Shown in pieces: positions 10,967-21,000 of a stretch of DNA of 64,000 nt. Every line of letters starts with the position of its first letter. Within the stretch, counting starts at the first letter, position 1. The position numbers and the translations under genes are program-made. Under the pieces are notes generated by a model, which had not been told where the DNA came from, made no database searches, and saw only the letters and a list, made by a program, of their open reading frames with translations. Origin of the DNA: Otatea glauca (lineage: Eukaryota > Streptophyta > Magnoliopsida > Poales > Poaceae); the NCBI GenBank assembly GCA_036346275.1, contig CM070720.1, forward strand, positions 10,765,278-10,829,277, given 5' to 3'.

Positions 10967-11557
10967 TCACTCAAAATATTTTTCAACTTCTACCATGTTA
11001 GTGAACATGTAAAGCATGGCCAGGTTCCACTCCTCATACTCAACATGGTGTGCGATTATGCGACCCAACAGTTGACCCTTGCATTGAAAAAGCTTAAGTT
11101 CGCTCAACGGTTCTTCTTTCGCGGCACGGTACCGATTCCTAGGGGCATTCACGTTGTGCTTGAGTGCGAAATACTTTGTTGAGAAGTTTGTGATCTCTTT
11201 ACTTGCATAAGCCTCTGCGATACACCCCTCTACCCTTGCCTTGTTGCGCACTGTAGCTCTAAGCTTTTTCAACTCCCTTTCCTGACTATACATCCATCTG
11301 AACTGCGCAGGACCTCCAACCTTCGCTTCCCAAGGTAGATGCACCAGCAGATGTTGCATCACATTCATAAAACCAAGTTGAAAAGTTTTTTCCAACTTGC
11401 ATACAAGCAATGGAATTCCCTTCTCTAACTTCTGCATCAACGTCTTCGAGATTTCCTTAGCGCATATCTGCCTATAGAAGTAACTGAGCTCGTCTAACAT
11501 CCTCCACATCTCATTATCAAAATAGCCACGAAACATTACCGGAACAAGTCTTTCCAT
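10967..11557 (-). CDS. DUF4218-like part of TNP2 (CACTA-1)
   Basis: The open frame begins MERLVPVMFRGYFDNEMW and contains FMNVMQHLLVHLPWEAKVGG and a QFRWMYSQERELKKLR segment, all usual in DUF4218 of CACTA transposases. Upstream codons in the same frame read LNGLKSHDYHIIMERL, so the true protein continues leftward into the core and the listed start is not its initiation site. The switch of frame near 11610 is a one-base indel. Confidence 0.75.
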   Translation of the reverse strand: MERLVPVMFRGYFDNEMWRMLDELSYFYRQICAKEISKTLMQKLEKGIPLLVCKLEKTFQLGFMNVMQHLLVHLPWEAKVGGPAQFRWMYSQERELKKLRATVRNKARVEGCIAEAYASKEITNFSTKYFALKHNVNAPRNRYRAAKEEPLSELKLFQCKGQLLGRIIAHHVEYEEWNLAMLYMFTNMVEVEKYFE

Positions 11558-11609
11558 GATAATATGGTAATCATGACTCTTTAGCCCGTTTAGCTTACGG
11601 TCTTGACAT

Positions 11610-12881
11610 TCACACTCGCTTTATGTTAGATGCATAGCGATCAGGAAACTTTAGAGTTTTCAACCACCTCAAAATCTGTTTACGGTCTTCTAGCTTCACA
11701 CAGTATGGAGCTCGTGGCTGGCTCTCATTTCCATTTAAACCAACTTTAATCTCGAGCCACGGCCTAGCACAATGATCACCCATGTCTTTCCTAGCACTCA
11801 CCTTATCCTTTATTTTGTCGGTTACATCAAACACCATGCTTATGATGCTTTCTGCCACATTGCGCTCTTGGTGCATCAAATCTATGTTATGCGGCAGAAT
11901 CAAAACTTTCGCGTAAGGCAGCTCCCAAAGAAAAGAAATATGAGTCCAGTTGTGCTCCTTTCCATAGCCAGCGAAACCCACTTCCGTAGATCGTAGAAGC
12001 CGACTATGCCATTCAGCTATCTCCTCTCCTGTGGGTCGCTTCGGCGGCCCTTTTTTAACTTTTTGTTCTTTTCGAAATGCTTTGGCGTCGTTCCTAAAAG
12101 GTTGCCTCGTCGGAAGCCATCATCGATGGCAATCGAAGAATGTGATATTTTTACCGTGCGTGAACCTGAATGCATCAAAGTCAGCCATACAAATTGGACA
12201 ACACAGGCGACCATGAACACACCAGTCGGCCCAAATGCCATATGCCAACAAATCATGGACCGACCACAGGTATGCGACTCGTAAGGTAAATTCTCTACCA
12301 CCAACGCTGTCGTATGCCTTTTCCCCTCGCCACAACTTCTTCAGCTCATCAATTAAGGGCCGCATGAACACATTGAGATCCTTCCCAGGATGCTTAGGAC
12401 CTGGAATGACAAGAGCAAGGAATATGAACCCCTCTTTCAAGCAAATCTCAGGTGGAAGATTGTATGGCATGATGAAGATCGGCCAACAAGAGTAGGGGCT
12501 AGCGCTTGTGCTGAAAGGTGTGAAACCGTCCGTGGACAAACCAAGATGGACACTCCTAGGGTCGCTTGCAAATGCAGGATCGAATCGGTCCAATGCCTGC
12601 CATGCCTCGCCATCAGACGGATGCACCATCATATCCGGGTCTTGGTCCTCATGTTTACCTTCTTTGTGCCACCGTATATGTTTCGCTGTTTCTTTTGACA
12701 TGTACAGCCGTTTAAGCCTATCCGTGATTGGCATGTACCGAAGCTGTTTAGTCGCGACCTTTGTAGTCACTGATACCCCTTCCTCATCTACCACCTCAAC
12801 GAATCTACACTTACCGCAATGCATACAATGAGTATCCTTGTCATGATCCTTCCGAGCGAAGATGCAATTATTCTCGCACAC
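11610..12881 (-). pseudogene. TNP2 core (Transposase_21), one in-frame stop
   Basis: A single frame runs from 12881 to 11610 and is interrupted only by TGA at 12120-12122. It holds CMHCGKCRF, HIRWHKEGKHEDQDPDMM, VHLGLSTDGFTPF, IPGPKHPGKDLNVFM, CCPICMADFDAF and LPHNIDLMHQERNVAESI. In this family the aspartates of LSTDG and of the NIDLMH block are conserved and thought to be catalytic. Both are kept. Confidence 0.8.
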
Positions 12882-12897
12882 ATCAATCTTACGTAAT

Positions 12898-13500
12898 TCA
12901 TCCCGAGGCCGCCATCAACTTTTTCGATTGGTACAAATCCTTTGGCATCTTGTGGTTAGGCGAAAGGACATCATTCATAAGTTCAAGCAAAGCGTTGAAG
13001 CATTTGTTCGAAAAGTTGAACTTCGACTTCATCGACATAAGCCGTGTAATCGCCTGCAGGACGGTCACATTGGTCAAGTCATGCAGCTTCTCGTCCGAGG
13101 CGTCAAGTAGCCTATAGAATTCCTTAACTTCCTCTGGCCGTGACCCCTCCCCGGAGTTAAATTCAGTCCCCCTGCCAAGATCATCCAGCATCTCTTCCAT
13201 CTGGTCGTGATCATCCCCATGGTTCAGCATCTCTTCCATCTCAATGGCCTGCCCTACGGCCTCTCCATGACGGTGCCACACCAAATAGTTAGGCATGAAC
13301 CCGTTTTTGCAAATGTGATACTGCACTAAATCCTTGCTGTAGTAGCTGTTATTCTCGCAGAGGGTACACGGGCAATACACATATTCAGCTCCTCCAACGA
13401 ATGCCTGCTTCAAGAAAGAATCTGTGATCTGCCCGCCCCCATTCCCTTGAGTGTCCCCCATCACTCCTCCATCCATCATACATCGCCCTTCGATCATCAC
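12898..13500 (-). CDS. Transposase-associated N-terminal domain (CACTA-1)
   Basis: A 200-residue open block with YVYCPCTLCENNSYYSK, QYHICKNGFMPNYLVW and an acidic linker, then YQSKKLMA. This is the Cys/His-rich transposase-associated domain that starts TNP2 proteins. The frame is lost just before the core domain. Confidence 0.75.
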   Translation of the reverse strand: MMIEGRCMMDGGVMGDTQGNGGGQITDSFLKQAFVGGAEYVYCPCTLCENNSYYSKDLVQYHICKNGFMPNYLVWHRHGEAVGQAIEMEEMLNHGDDHDQMEEMLDDLGRGTEFNSGEGSRPEEVKEFYRLLDASDEKLHDLTNVTVLQAITRLMSMKSKFNFSNKCFNALLELMNDVLSPNHKMPKDLYQSKKLMAASG

Positions 13501-13626
13501 CCATTATCAAAGCTAAACAAATGAAACGATGTCAACGTACGACCGTGGCTTAGGTGACCAAGACAACCCTATTAGGAAAAATGTGTTCTAAACCCACCCA
13601 AGAATGGAGTCTATTGCATGCGACCT

Positions 13627-13761
13627 GTGACGTGTGCTACGAACCGAACGAAATTTCGGCGGCATAACCCCGCTGTTCTCCAAACGCATGCCTGATGCTG
13701 GTGCCTCGGAGAACAACAGGGTTATGCGGCCGAAATCACGTTCGGATCGCTCGCACGTCAC
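13627..13761. repeat. Imperfect palindrome (54-base arms, 26-base loop)
   Basis: The left arm 13627-13681 (GTGACGTG to TTCTCC) is complementary to 13708-13761 (GGAGAAC to CACGTCAC) with a handful of mismatches. The intervening 26 bases are unpaired. It lies about 130 bases upstream of the TNP2 frame. Transcribed, it would fold into a long hairpin. Confidence 0.75.
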
Positions 13762-14019
13762 ACGCCCTATGCAACAACCAACATTCTCGGGCTGTCCAAA
13801 ATACACTGGACAATTCCGGAACCGCGCACCACACAAGCAAATGTGAGATGCGCCGTTCCCGAATGGGTGACGCCTAGGCTCTCTACTGTTCGACACAAAC
13901 CCTAAACTCTAACGTTATATACAACGGCAGCGAGAAAATAAAAATATATATACCATATGCAGCGAATATAAAATGACATGAAATAACTTCAAACGAATAT
14001 AAAAAGAGATGAAATATAC

Positions 14020-14515
14020 CTTCTCCAACGCCGGTGGGGACGTCGCGAGGGTCCGGGAGGCGGGTGGCGCCGCGATAGCGGCGGCGGCGCGGCGGCGCGG
14101 CGCCGGCGATGGCGCGCGTGGCGAGGCAGGGTCGGCGGGCGGCGGCGCGGTGGCGGCCGGCAAGGCGGCGGTGCGGGTGGGCGGAGGCGGGCGGCAGACG
14201 GCGGGCGGCGTCTTTAAGCGGTCGAGCGGCGGCGGCGCGCGCGCGCGGCGGGCGACAACGGCGGGCCGGGCCGGCGGGCGGCGCGGCGGCGGCCGTCGGT
14301 GTCGGGCGGCGGCGCGGCGAAGCGTGGCGAAGCGGCGAGTCTGGGCGGGCGGCGCGCGCAAGCGGGCGGCGGTGCGCGTGCAAAGTGGCGCGGGCGCGCA
14401 GCGGCGCGGGGCGCGGCGACGCGGGGGATTTGCGCGCAGCGCGCGGCGGCGAGAGGGGCGGGCGGGCGCGGCGGGACGGGGCGCGGCGGGGGAGAGAGCA
14501 ATGATGAGAGAGGAA
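14020..14515 (-). promoter_or_regulatory. CpG-rich block near the 5' end of CACTA-1
   Basis: About 500 bases of extreme G+C made of CGGCGG, GCGCG and similar words lie between the right subterminal array and the TNP2 gene. Long ORFs on both strands are composition effects. Grass CACTA elements often carry a GC-rich first exon or promoter here, so I read it as the promoter/leader region, without a defined start site. Confidence 0.5.
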
Positions 14516-14524
14516 GCCCGATGG

Positions 14525-14799
14525 GCTTTTCAATTATTATTAAATTGTTGGGTGTATTATGGCCCACAATTTAAATAAGTAAATTCGTGTGTAAATTGTG
14601 GCCCACGAATTTAAATAAATAAATTCGTGGGTGTTATTGTGGCCCACGAATTTAAATAAATAAATTCGTGGGTGTTATTGTGGCCCACGAATTTAATTAA
14701 AAACGTGAGTTCCGACGAATTTAAATAAATAAATTCGTGGGGTTTTTTTGGCCCACGAATTTAAAAAAACCCACGAATTTTTCTCTATTTCTTGTAGTG
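14525..14799. repeat. Right subterminal and terminal repeats of CACTA-1
   Basis: Repeats of AAATTCGTGGG and CCCACGAATTT spaced by AAATAAAT run up to the terminus TTCTTGTAGTG. They mirror the left end. Confidence 0.85.
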
Positions 14800-14802
14800 A
14801 AA

Positions 14803-15516
14803 TGAATAATTTGAGGTACCGGCTTCTTCTGAGGAGGACGCTAATGACCATGGTACAGATTTGATTCACAGTAAGAAAGGGAGCAAATTTGTGAGTATAT
14901 TCCTGTTGTATTTAATTCTAGTAAGTTACCACCTTGTGCCACAATTGTAGAACTATGTGATGAATTGCATGTTTATAATTTTGATCATGTGATGCTGATT
15001 ATGCATAAGGAAGTGATAGCTAGAATATTCCCTGCCACTGTTTTGTGCTATATCATGTTGAATGAGCCTGTTAGCTTGAACTGTGCTATGGATAAGATTT
15101 CTGAAATTTTATCTCTTAAGCCTTTATCTAGCACCTATGCCTACTGTTTAAATTCAATTTATTTGCGGATTATGGCATAGATGGCAAGTTTCTTGTTTAC
15201 GTAATATGCATAACTTGTGATAAACTTGCTGAATTGAAGCTTGCTATTTTGGGCAATCCTAGTTGTATGCAACAGCTTATTTCATTTGCGAAACCATCAA
15301 ATTTTCCTGATATATGTGATACCCATAGCTTGCTACCTCATTGTTCGAATATTAGTACATTGACTTTTATTACAAATCAGCATGTTGTAGTTTATGAGTG
15401 GAAGCCCATCAAAATTGTGTCACCGTTGTTAGAATGGTTTGATATTGCTTGTTTACAATCTAATGATATGAATGAGCTATGCTTGTTACCACAACTTGCA
15501 GTTTTGTGCATCTATG
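14803..15516 (+). pseudogene. Interior of gag-only retrotransposon, degenerate
   Basis: This sequence continues the retrotransposon after CACTA-1. Frames 14965-15180 and 15234-15551 give peptides with no motif I know (for example KISEILSLKPLSS). There is no protease DSG, no YVDD and no integrase. It is probably coding sequence of the parent element that has decayed, and is cut on the right by the solo LTR. Confidence 0.4.
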
Positions 15517-15629
15517 TGAAGGACCATGTGGAGGTCCATCCATGTTTATGATGAGTATTTGACTTTATGTGATCTAGGATAGCTTAGATTTGAGTTTGGA
15601 TGTAAAATAGATTTCAAGTTGGAAGTGCT

Positions 15630-15800
15630 TTTGCGCTGGACCGATTTAGGATAGACTTCACGTTTGCACCGGACCAAGGGAAATGAGAAACAAAGAGTTT
15701 TCCATTCGCACCGGACCAAGCGAAATGAGAAACAGAGAGTTTCCCATTTGCACCGGACTGATTTTTTCGCGTCGGACCAAGTCGCAGTGAGTTTCACGTG
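15630..15800. repeat. Short GCACCGGACCAAG repeats in U3
   Basis: The words GCACCGGACCAAG and GCGTCGGACCAAG, each with a neighbouring AATGAGAAACAGAGAG segment, recur about five times near the LTR start. Other copies of the LTR carry different words at the same place. Confidence 0.6.
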
Positions 15801-16390
15801 TACGCCGGACCGGTTTTGACAGCCAGCAGTAATTAGCTTTTTTATGGTCTTCCCTTGCTCAAAAAATTATTTGGTCTACATGAAAGTTGTAGAGAATTTC
15901 AAGACACATCGTTTTCATGTTGACAAGTTTTTCATTTGAGCAACAGAAAAAATCAAATAAAATCGGGAAGGTTAATAGAGAATTTCACATTCGCGCCGGA
16001 CCAAGTCACAGTGAGTTTCACGTGTACGCCGAACAGGTTTTGACAGCTGGCAGTAATTACCATTTTTGAAGGTCTTCCATTGCTCAAAAAATTATTTGAC
16101 CTACATTAAAGTTGTAGATAATTTCAAGACGCATCTTTTTCATGTTGACAAGTTTTTCATTTAAGCAATAGAAACAATCATAGAAAATCGGGAATGTTAA
16201 CAGAGAATCTCACGTTTACGCCGGACCGATTTTGACAACGTGCAGTAATATGCTTCTTTGAAGGTCTTCCCGTGCTCAAAAAATTATGTGTTCTACATGA
16301 AAGTTGTAGAGAATTTCGAAACGCAACTTTTTCATGTTGACATGTTTTTCATCTTAGCAACATAAAAAATCATACAAAATTGAGAAAATT
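15791..16390. repeat. Three imperfect tandem units inside solo LTR
   Basis: Units begin near 15791, 16015 and 16208 with TTTCACGTGTACGCCGGACC-like sequence. They continue through GGTCTTCC, TGCTCAAAAAATTAT, CTACATGAAAGTTGTAGA and TTTTTCAT. Spacing is about 224 and 193 bases. Confidence 0.7.
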
Positions 16391-16904
16391 ACTGCTATAT
16401 TGAAAACAGGATGTTTGCATTTGGTTGAAGTGTTTTGGTCTGTTTTGGTCTGTTCTAACCCGAATTCGTGATCGAATTGATGTGTTGGGTTCTTGGTGGA
16501 ACCAAGAAGGGTTTTCTTGTCTTTGTGGATGTAGGACTTCATTTGGTGGTCATGGTGAGACGAAGGGAGGCCGAAACTAGGCATGGGATGGCCGAAGGTT
16601 CAAGTTGGCCGGATGATCGCCGGAAGATGGCCGGAGATGAAGTCGGTGCAGTCTCAAGATACAAGAGATCAGTGGAGAAGCTAGCTTATCGCTACTTGGA
16701 TCAAGGAGAGTTGTTGGGTTGCAGTTCTGGAAGATAGAGTAGTGGATAAGTGTAGCTTGCTTTGAGATTCGTGCAAGAAAACCCATGTTATGGTGGGTTT
16801 TGGGTTAGCCCTTGCATGGCTGGTTGAGTGGGTTAATCCTAGCCCTTGATGGATGCTCTAGAATTTAGAGACTCATCCAAGGGTGGTAGGTGACCCAAGA
16901 GCAC

Positions 16905-16912
16905 TATAAATA
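16905..16912 (+). promoter_or_regulatory. TATA box of the solo copia LTR
   Basis: TATAAATA followed by GAGGGGAAGGGG. The same block is found at 51732 and, on the minus strand, at 55878-55885. It is the LTR core promoter. Confidence 0.75.
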
Positions 16913-17837
16913 GAGGGGAAGGGGCAGCCTCCCCTGTAGAGAAGGTTTTGAGGTTTTTGATGTTCTTTTGAGCTTTGCCCACATGAATGTGAGGATTTGT
17001 AACCTCTCCTTCCAGAAATGAAATGTTCTTCATTTATGTTCATGTTTCATTTCCTTTACGTATTTACATTACGCATTTAAATTACGCAATCTAAATTCCG
17101 CATTTACTTTCTTGCAATTTACATTTACGCAATTTGGATTTGCCTCCCCTCCTTCTAATTGCTTACGAATCTTTTGCTGAGGTTTATGATTGATTCTTTC
17201 TTGAAATCCTGTTTCAATCATCTAGGCTATCCATGCGTTCTTGTTGCAAGAAGTTGATCTTTTGCGTTCTTGAATGCTTGATCTTGTAGGTTGCGTATCC
17301 TTGAGTTTCTTTGTGTTCTCTTGCTTGCTGGGATGTGTGGGAAGTCATTCAACATCACTTTGATCATCAAAACCCCACGAGCAAGCCTTAATCGAAGTTC
17401 TTTCAATTTTTGTCAAAACTTGGTGCGTTCTTCCTTCCCGGGCAAAAAGGTCAGAACTTTGACGTCAATCCCTTGGATTGAAGGTTGAAATAAGTTCCTG
17501 ACATCCCGAGGACCTTATCTACCAAGTTTCATTGAGTTTGGATCAATGGATCAAAAGATTCATCAAGTTTCCTTTTGAACCCGTGCTGAAAACGCTGTTC
17601 ATATGCCGAATTTTACTGCAGCTACAGTAACCCGATAGTTCCAGCCCCAGAGTGCGGTAGCACTGGCCTCAAGCTGATTTTTTTGTGAAAATTAACCCTT
17701 TCACTTCCATTTGATATTTAAGGGGTTTGGCTTGATTTCTTTGGGTGAAAATCTGCATTTGTGATCTTCCTCAGAGAACATATTTTAATTTGGGATCATT
17801 CACCCCCCTCTAATCGCCATCTCAATCTTTCACTATG

Positions 17838-18420
17838 TTATTGAACGAGGCTTACAAAACATGAGTATTCTTTATCCAAGGACAGGGGTAGATATGTACT
17901 TTACTTATATTCGCAAATTAAGTTGCACACTGAATCATGTTAATATTTATGTTATATGCTTCACTTATAATCACAAATTGAGTTACAAAATTGTGAGGAA
18001 AGCTGCTTTGCTTAAATCTGATTTTCTCATTTGGTGTTATGTAGATAGCATTACGAGAAACCAAAAGAACAATAAAATATGGGATATATACATATATGCT
18101 GCGTACACGTTGTTCGTTTTGTTGCTTGTTTCATCTCCAGCTTGTCCAAAACCAAGGATAGTTTCCCTTCAAGGAGGGGAGGAAGCATCCAAGAGTGCTA
18201 GCATTCATCATTCCTTTACATGCTGGAAAGAAATGTTGAATTATGTGGATAATTATCAGGTGAATTCTCTAAATGTCTTTCTTGTGTTTAAAATATATAA
18301 AGAGGCAGAGCTACTATTTTATTTAATTAAATGCAGGACCTATATGAGGATGATTTGTGTTAAGGACAAGCTAAAAGGTGAGCTTGAATTGAGGACGACT
18401 CAAATTCAAGAAGGGGAGGA
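17838..18420 (+). other. 3' interior and polypurine tract of gag-only retrotransposon
   Basis: Degenerate sequence with no certain gene. The last codons before the LTR read ELRTTQIQEGEDDED, like the C-terminal end of gypsy-type polyproteins, and the tract AAGAAGGGGAGGA (18408-18420) directly abuts the right LTR as its plus-strand primer. The long ORF through this region crosses into the LTR and is not a gene. Confidence 0.6.
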
Positions 18421-19220
18421 TGATGAGGACATCACTACTACGGATATGATCACACCTGGTTGTACTAACTCCAACACAACATCCATGGGCCAAGAAGAGA
18501 GAGATATCAAATCCATCACGTTCTGGAATCCAATTCGGCCTCCGAATACCAACCTGAAGTAAAACAAGAATAACTTTTGTATATGGTGTCTAATTGGAGA
18601 GTTCTTGTGCTTGATTGAAAACTTACAATGAGACATTTTCAATGGGTCTAGTCCCAACTCCAGATTCAACGTGGATAATCCGAAATCATCAAAACATTGT
18701 ACTACAACATTGTTTTGGGCTATTTCGAGCCTTGTAAGTGGTGGGGGGCCCAAGCCTAAGTTGTGTGCACCCCCTGGCTACACACAACCCTAGGATGACT
18801 CTCTCATGTCCCTTCCTCTCATATACTCAGTAGCTACTACTTTAGACACTTGGGTTTTTATTGAACATAGTTTTAGCCTAGGGCCAAACTACATTGTCCT
18901 CCAGATGTATCAAATGACCGCCTATTGAGACTACTTCGTGGAACCCCATCTTTTAATCTATATTATCATGAGCCTTAATTCTTGTTTGCAATTTCAGATT
19001 GCTTTTACTATCGTTCTTGCTTGTTCTTCGGTTGCTTGCAGGAATTGAACCTCGTGTTCAGGTTGATCGTGCCCACGGCAAGATCAATAACCCTCCGGAG
19101 TTAGTTTGGCGATTCCTAAGGCGCATCATCGTCGTACGTTGTAATCGGATCGTCAAAGTCAGTTTCACCAAATCGATATTTATCGTTCTCATTGAAAGAT
19201 CGGGACACAATTTTACATCA
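18421..19220 (+). repeat. Right LTR of gag-only retrotransposon
   Basis: 800 bases from TGATGAGGAC to TTACATCA, paired with 1251-2043 and followed by the duplication GTTTC at 19221-19225. Confidence 0.85.
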
Positions 19221-19225
19221 GTTTC

Positions 19226-21000
19226 TGTTCTTTAATAAACAAACACCGTATGCATATACTATTCCCTGAACCTAAAATATTTGCATGAGTATCCTTAACC
19301 TAAAGGCAATCACCAAGATCAATCATCTGAATCTTACACCCCTAAACAAATAACAATACAAAACACAAGAATGCATACACTCACAGTCTTTAGATCTACC
19401 AGCATCACCATGAGCCGAAAATACCTCTGATAGTTGAAATAATGCCATTACTCGTCAAAGCATCTTTTGCACTAAGAATTCGGCCATGCCAATACTTGTA
19501 AGATACACAAATCTTCAAGCATATGTATACTCTAGTGATCACAACCCAGGGGCAAGCATTGATGCAAACAAACTAAAGCAACTAGGGATCTACTACTCAC
19601 ACTGCTGCTATTCGCCAACTTTATATCAGCAAACAAGTATATCACATTGGTATCAAGCAAGTGTCAAACAAATAACAAGCGGAGTAAACTAGAATTAGTT
19701 CTGGCAATGAGTGGAGATAACACTTAGCTTGTGAGAGGGAGGTGGCCGTCGGTGTCTTCTACAGCACCAAGGCGGCAGCAAGACCACCCTCGGTGCTATG
19801 GCACCGAGGTTGACCAAGGGGGCTGCCGGGAGGCCGTTGACTTCAGAGCAGGCCTGGCTACAACCGCATGGGGGGTAACCTAGAAAAGAAAGGGGTGAGT
19901 AAAGAAGGGAAGAAGAGAGAGAGTAAGGGAGTTGGGGGAGGTCGCTTATCTTGTAGGGATGATCGAGGGAAGCCATCGGCGTCGGGAGCGCCAGATCTGG
20001 CGAGGGGACCCGGGTTCGGTGGCTGCTCGAGCGCAAATGAGGTTGATGGATTTCTCGGCAGCGCCGGTGTAGAAGGGGGGAGGTGGAGGCGCGGTGAGGG
20101 CAGGCGACGGTGCCTGATCTAGGGAGGAGCCGGGGAAGGGCCAGAGCCATGGCGGCGTGGCGCAGAGAGGGCTGCGGTGGAGCTCGGGGGGCGCGAGAGC
20201 GAGGCGATAGTGACGAGGAAAGGAGAGGGGTAAGCTCGAGAGATAGGGAGATGAGGGTCGAGAGCGACGGACGGATGGAAAGAAGTGAGAGGAGAGAGAG
20301 GGTGAGGTGCGGAAGTTTTAGGGTTAGGGGAGAAGGCTGGACTTTTGGGTGGGGTCTGGCCCAAAAAAAGAAAAAGAAAATAATAATAAAAAAAATATTT
20401 ATAAAATAAGAATAGTTAAATAAATAAATAAATTGATAAACAAATAAATAGATATATAAAAATAAATGAATGGTTGAATAAATAAAAACATAAAATAAAT
20501 CAATATATGTTTTTACCTGGCCAATATATCAAAAGAAGAAAATAGATCGAGAAAACTTTAGAGAACAAATCCAAACTTTATCTCTTCTTTTTCTCTTTTC
20601 TTTTCTCTGAATTAAATTACGATCTAACTTTCCTCACATTCACCCATGTTAAGCATATAAAGGTTAAAATGTTGCTATTTCAATAATGCAATCATAATAG
20701 TAAATTGTCACGCAAAGCACACAATAGAAAAAGCTATATTTTGATTTAGACTTAATTAAATAAATTCTGAATATCGGAAATTTGTAGTACTCTCGTTAGG
20801 AAATCCCCCCGGTAACAACAAAGGGCAGCTAGAGCCACTCCCTACTGTGGATGACCCAATGATCGCACATCCAGGCAAGTCGCCATTCGGCCATGTCTTA
20901 TGAATTGATTTTCGTGGCTTGTGTTGTTTCAAAATTCTTGCATTCACATCAAAAGAATAATTTCTAAAAGAAATTAAAACATGACTAATGGATCAGGTAG
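19226..21000. other. Unassigned DNA with a GC-rich, minus-strand leader-like block
   Basis: 19226-19690 is AT-rich. 19690-20350 is GC-rich, and on the minus strand it looks like a leader (CCCTAACCCTAAAAC, CT-rich) running to an ATG in GCCGCCATGG at 20150. 20357-20520 is an A-rich tract with many AAATAAATA words. 20520-21000 shows nothing. I cannot assign the region to a known family. Confidence 0.4.
19695..20150 (-). other. ORF of 151 codons with strong start context, unidentified
   Basis: The ORF starts MALALPRLLPRSGTVA from an ATG in the context GCCGCCATGG. It is Pro, Arg, Ser and His rich without a recognisable domain. Composition alone could keep it open in a GC-rich block. It may be a first exon, or the leader of an old LTR. 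I do not claim it is a gene. Confidence 0.2.

Larger units (their letters stand above)
9950..13500 (-). pseudogene. TNP2-type CACTA transposase gene of CACTA-1
   Basis: Ordered minus-strand blocks match the usual plant TNP2 protein: transposase-associated Cys-rich domain (13500-12898), Transposase_21/TNP2 core (12881-11610), DUF4218-like part (11557-10967), a short linker exon ending FVQWFRQHV (about 10930-10780), and a DUF4216-like exon (10693-9950). Lesions are few: a frameshift between 12898 and 12881, one in-frame TGA at 12120-12122 in an Arg-rich position, and a frameshift near 11610. The enzyme would cut the CACTA termini in the nucleus. Its domain order is standard and the lesion count low, so loss of function looks fairly recent. 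Confidence 0.82.
4482..14799 (-). mobile_element. CACTA (En/Spm) DNA transposon, CACTA-1
   Basis: Left end CACTACAAGAA and right end TTCTTGTAGTG form terminal inverted repeats that stay similar for about 30 bases with three mismatches. The flanking three bases are AAA on both sides (4479-4481, 14800-14802), the usual CACTA duplication. Arrays of AAATTCGTGGG and its complement lie inside both ends. Genes read on the minus strand: TNP2 transposase (13500 to 9950), then a Ptta/TNPA-like gene (9809 to 5564). It inserted into the gag region of the retrotransposon. Frameshifts and stops mean it is probably not autonomous. Confidence 0.92.
15517..17832 (+). mobile_element. Solo LTR of the Ty1-copia (Sirevirus-like) family
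   Basis: 2316 bases starting TGAAGGACCATGTGG and ending ATCTTTCA, flanked by CTATG at 15512-15516 and 17833-17837. Start and end match the LTR of the copia pieces at 54974-56678 and 62057-62375. No primer site or interior follows, so the element was reduced to one LTR by recombination. It carries a TATA box and three imperfect internal repeats. It sits inside the gag-only retrotransposon and is therefore younger than it. Confidence 0.88.
1251..19220 (+). mobile_element. Gag-only LTR retrotransposon (TR-GAG type) with two nested insertions
   Basis: Two similar LTRs (1251-2043 and 18421-19220) begin TGATGAGGAC and end ACATCA, flanked by GTTTC duplications. A tRNA-Met primer site follows the left LTR and a purine tract precedes the right one. 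The interior holds a gypsy-like gag remnant but no protease, reverse transcriptase, RNase H or integrase. Removing the CACTA element (4482-14799) and the solo LTR (15517-17832) with their target duplications leaves about 5.3 kb. That suits a non-autonomous terminal-repeat-with-gag element needing enzymes in trans. A sample of about 290 LTR bases shows roughly 9-10% mismatch, so the insertion is old. Confidence 0.85.

Noticed and set aside
12235..12831. Plus-strand ORFs over the CACTA-1 transposase
   Set aside because: Antisense shadows of the TNP2 core, which has recognisable motifs on the minus strand.
14009..14578. Several ORFs of 90-216 codons on both strands
   Set aside because: They overlap on both strands in the CpG block and consist of Ala/Gly/Arg runs; this is a composition effect.
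17861..18562. 233-codon ORF
   Set aside because: It runs from degenerate retrotransposon interior across the polypurine tract into the right LTR. No domain. Only its last part reflects the old polyprotein end.
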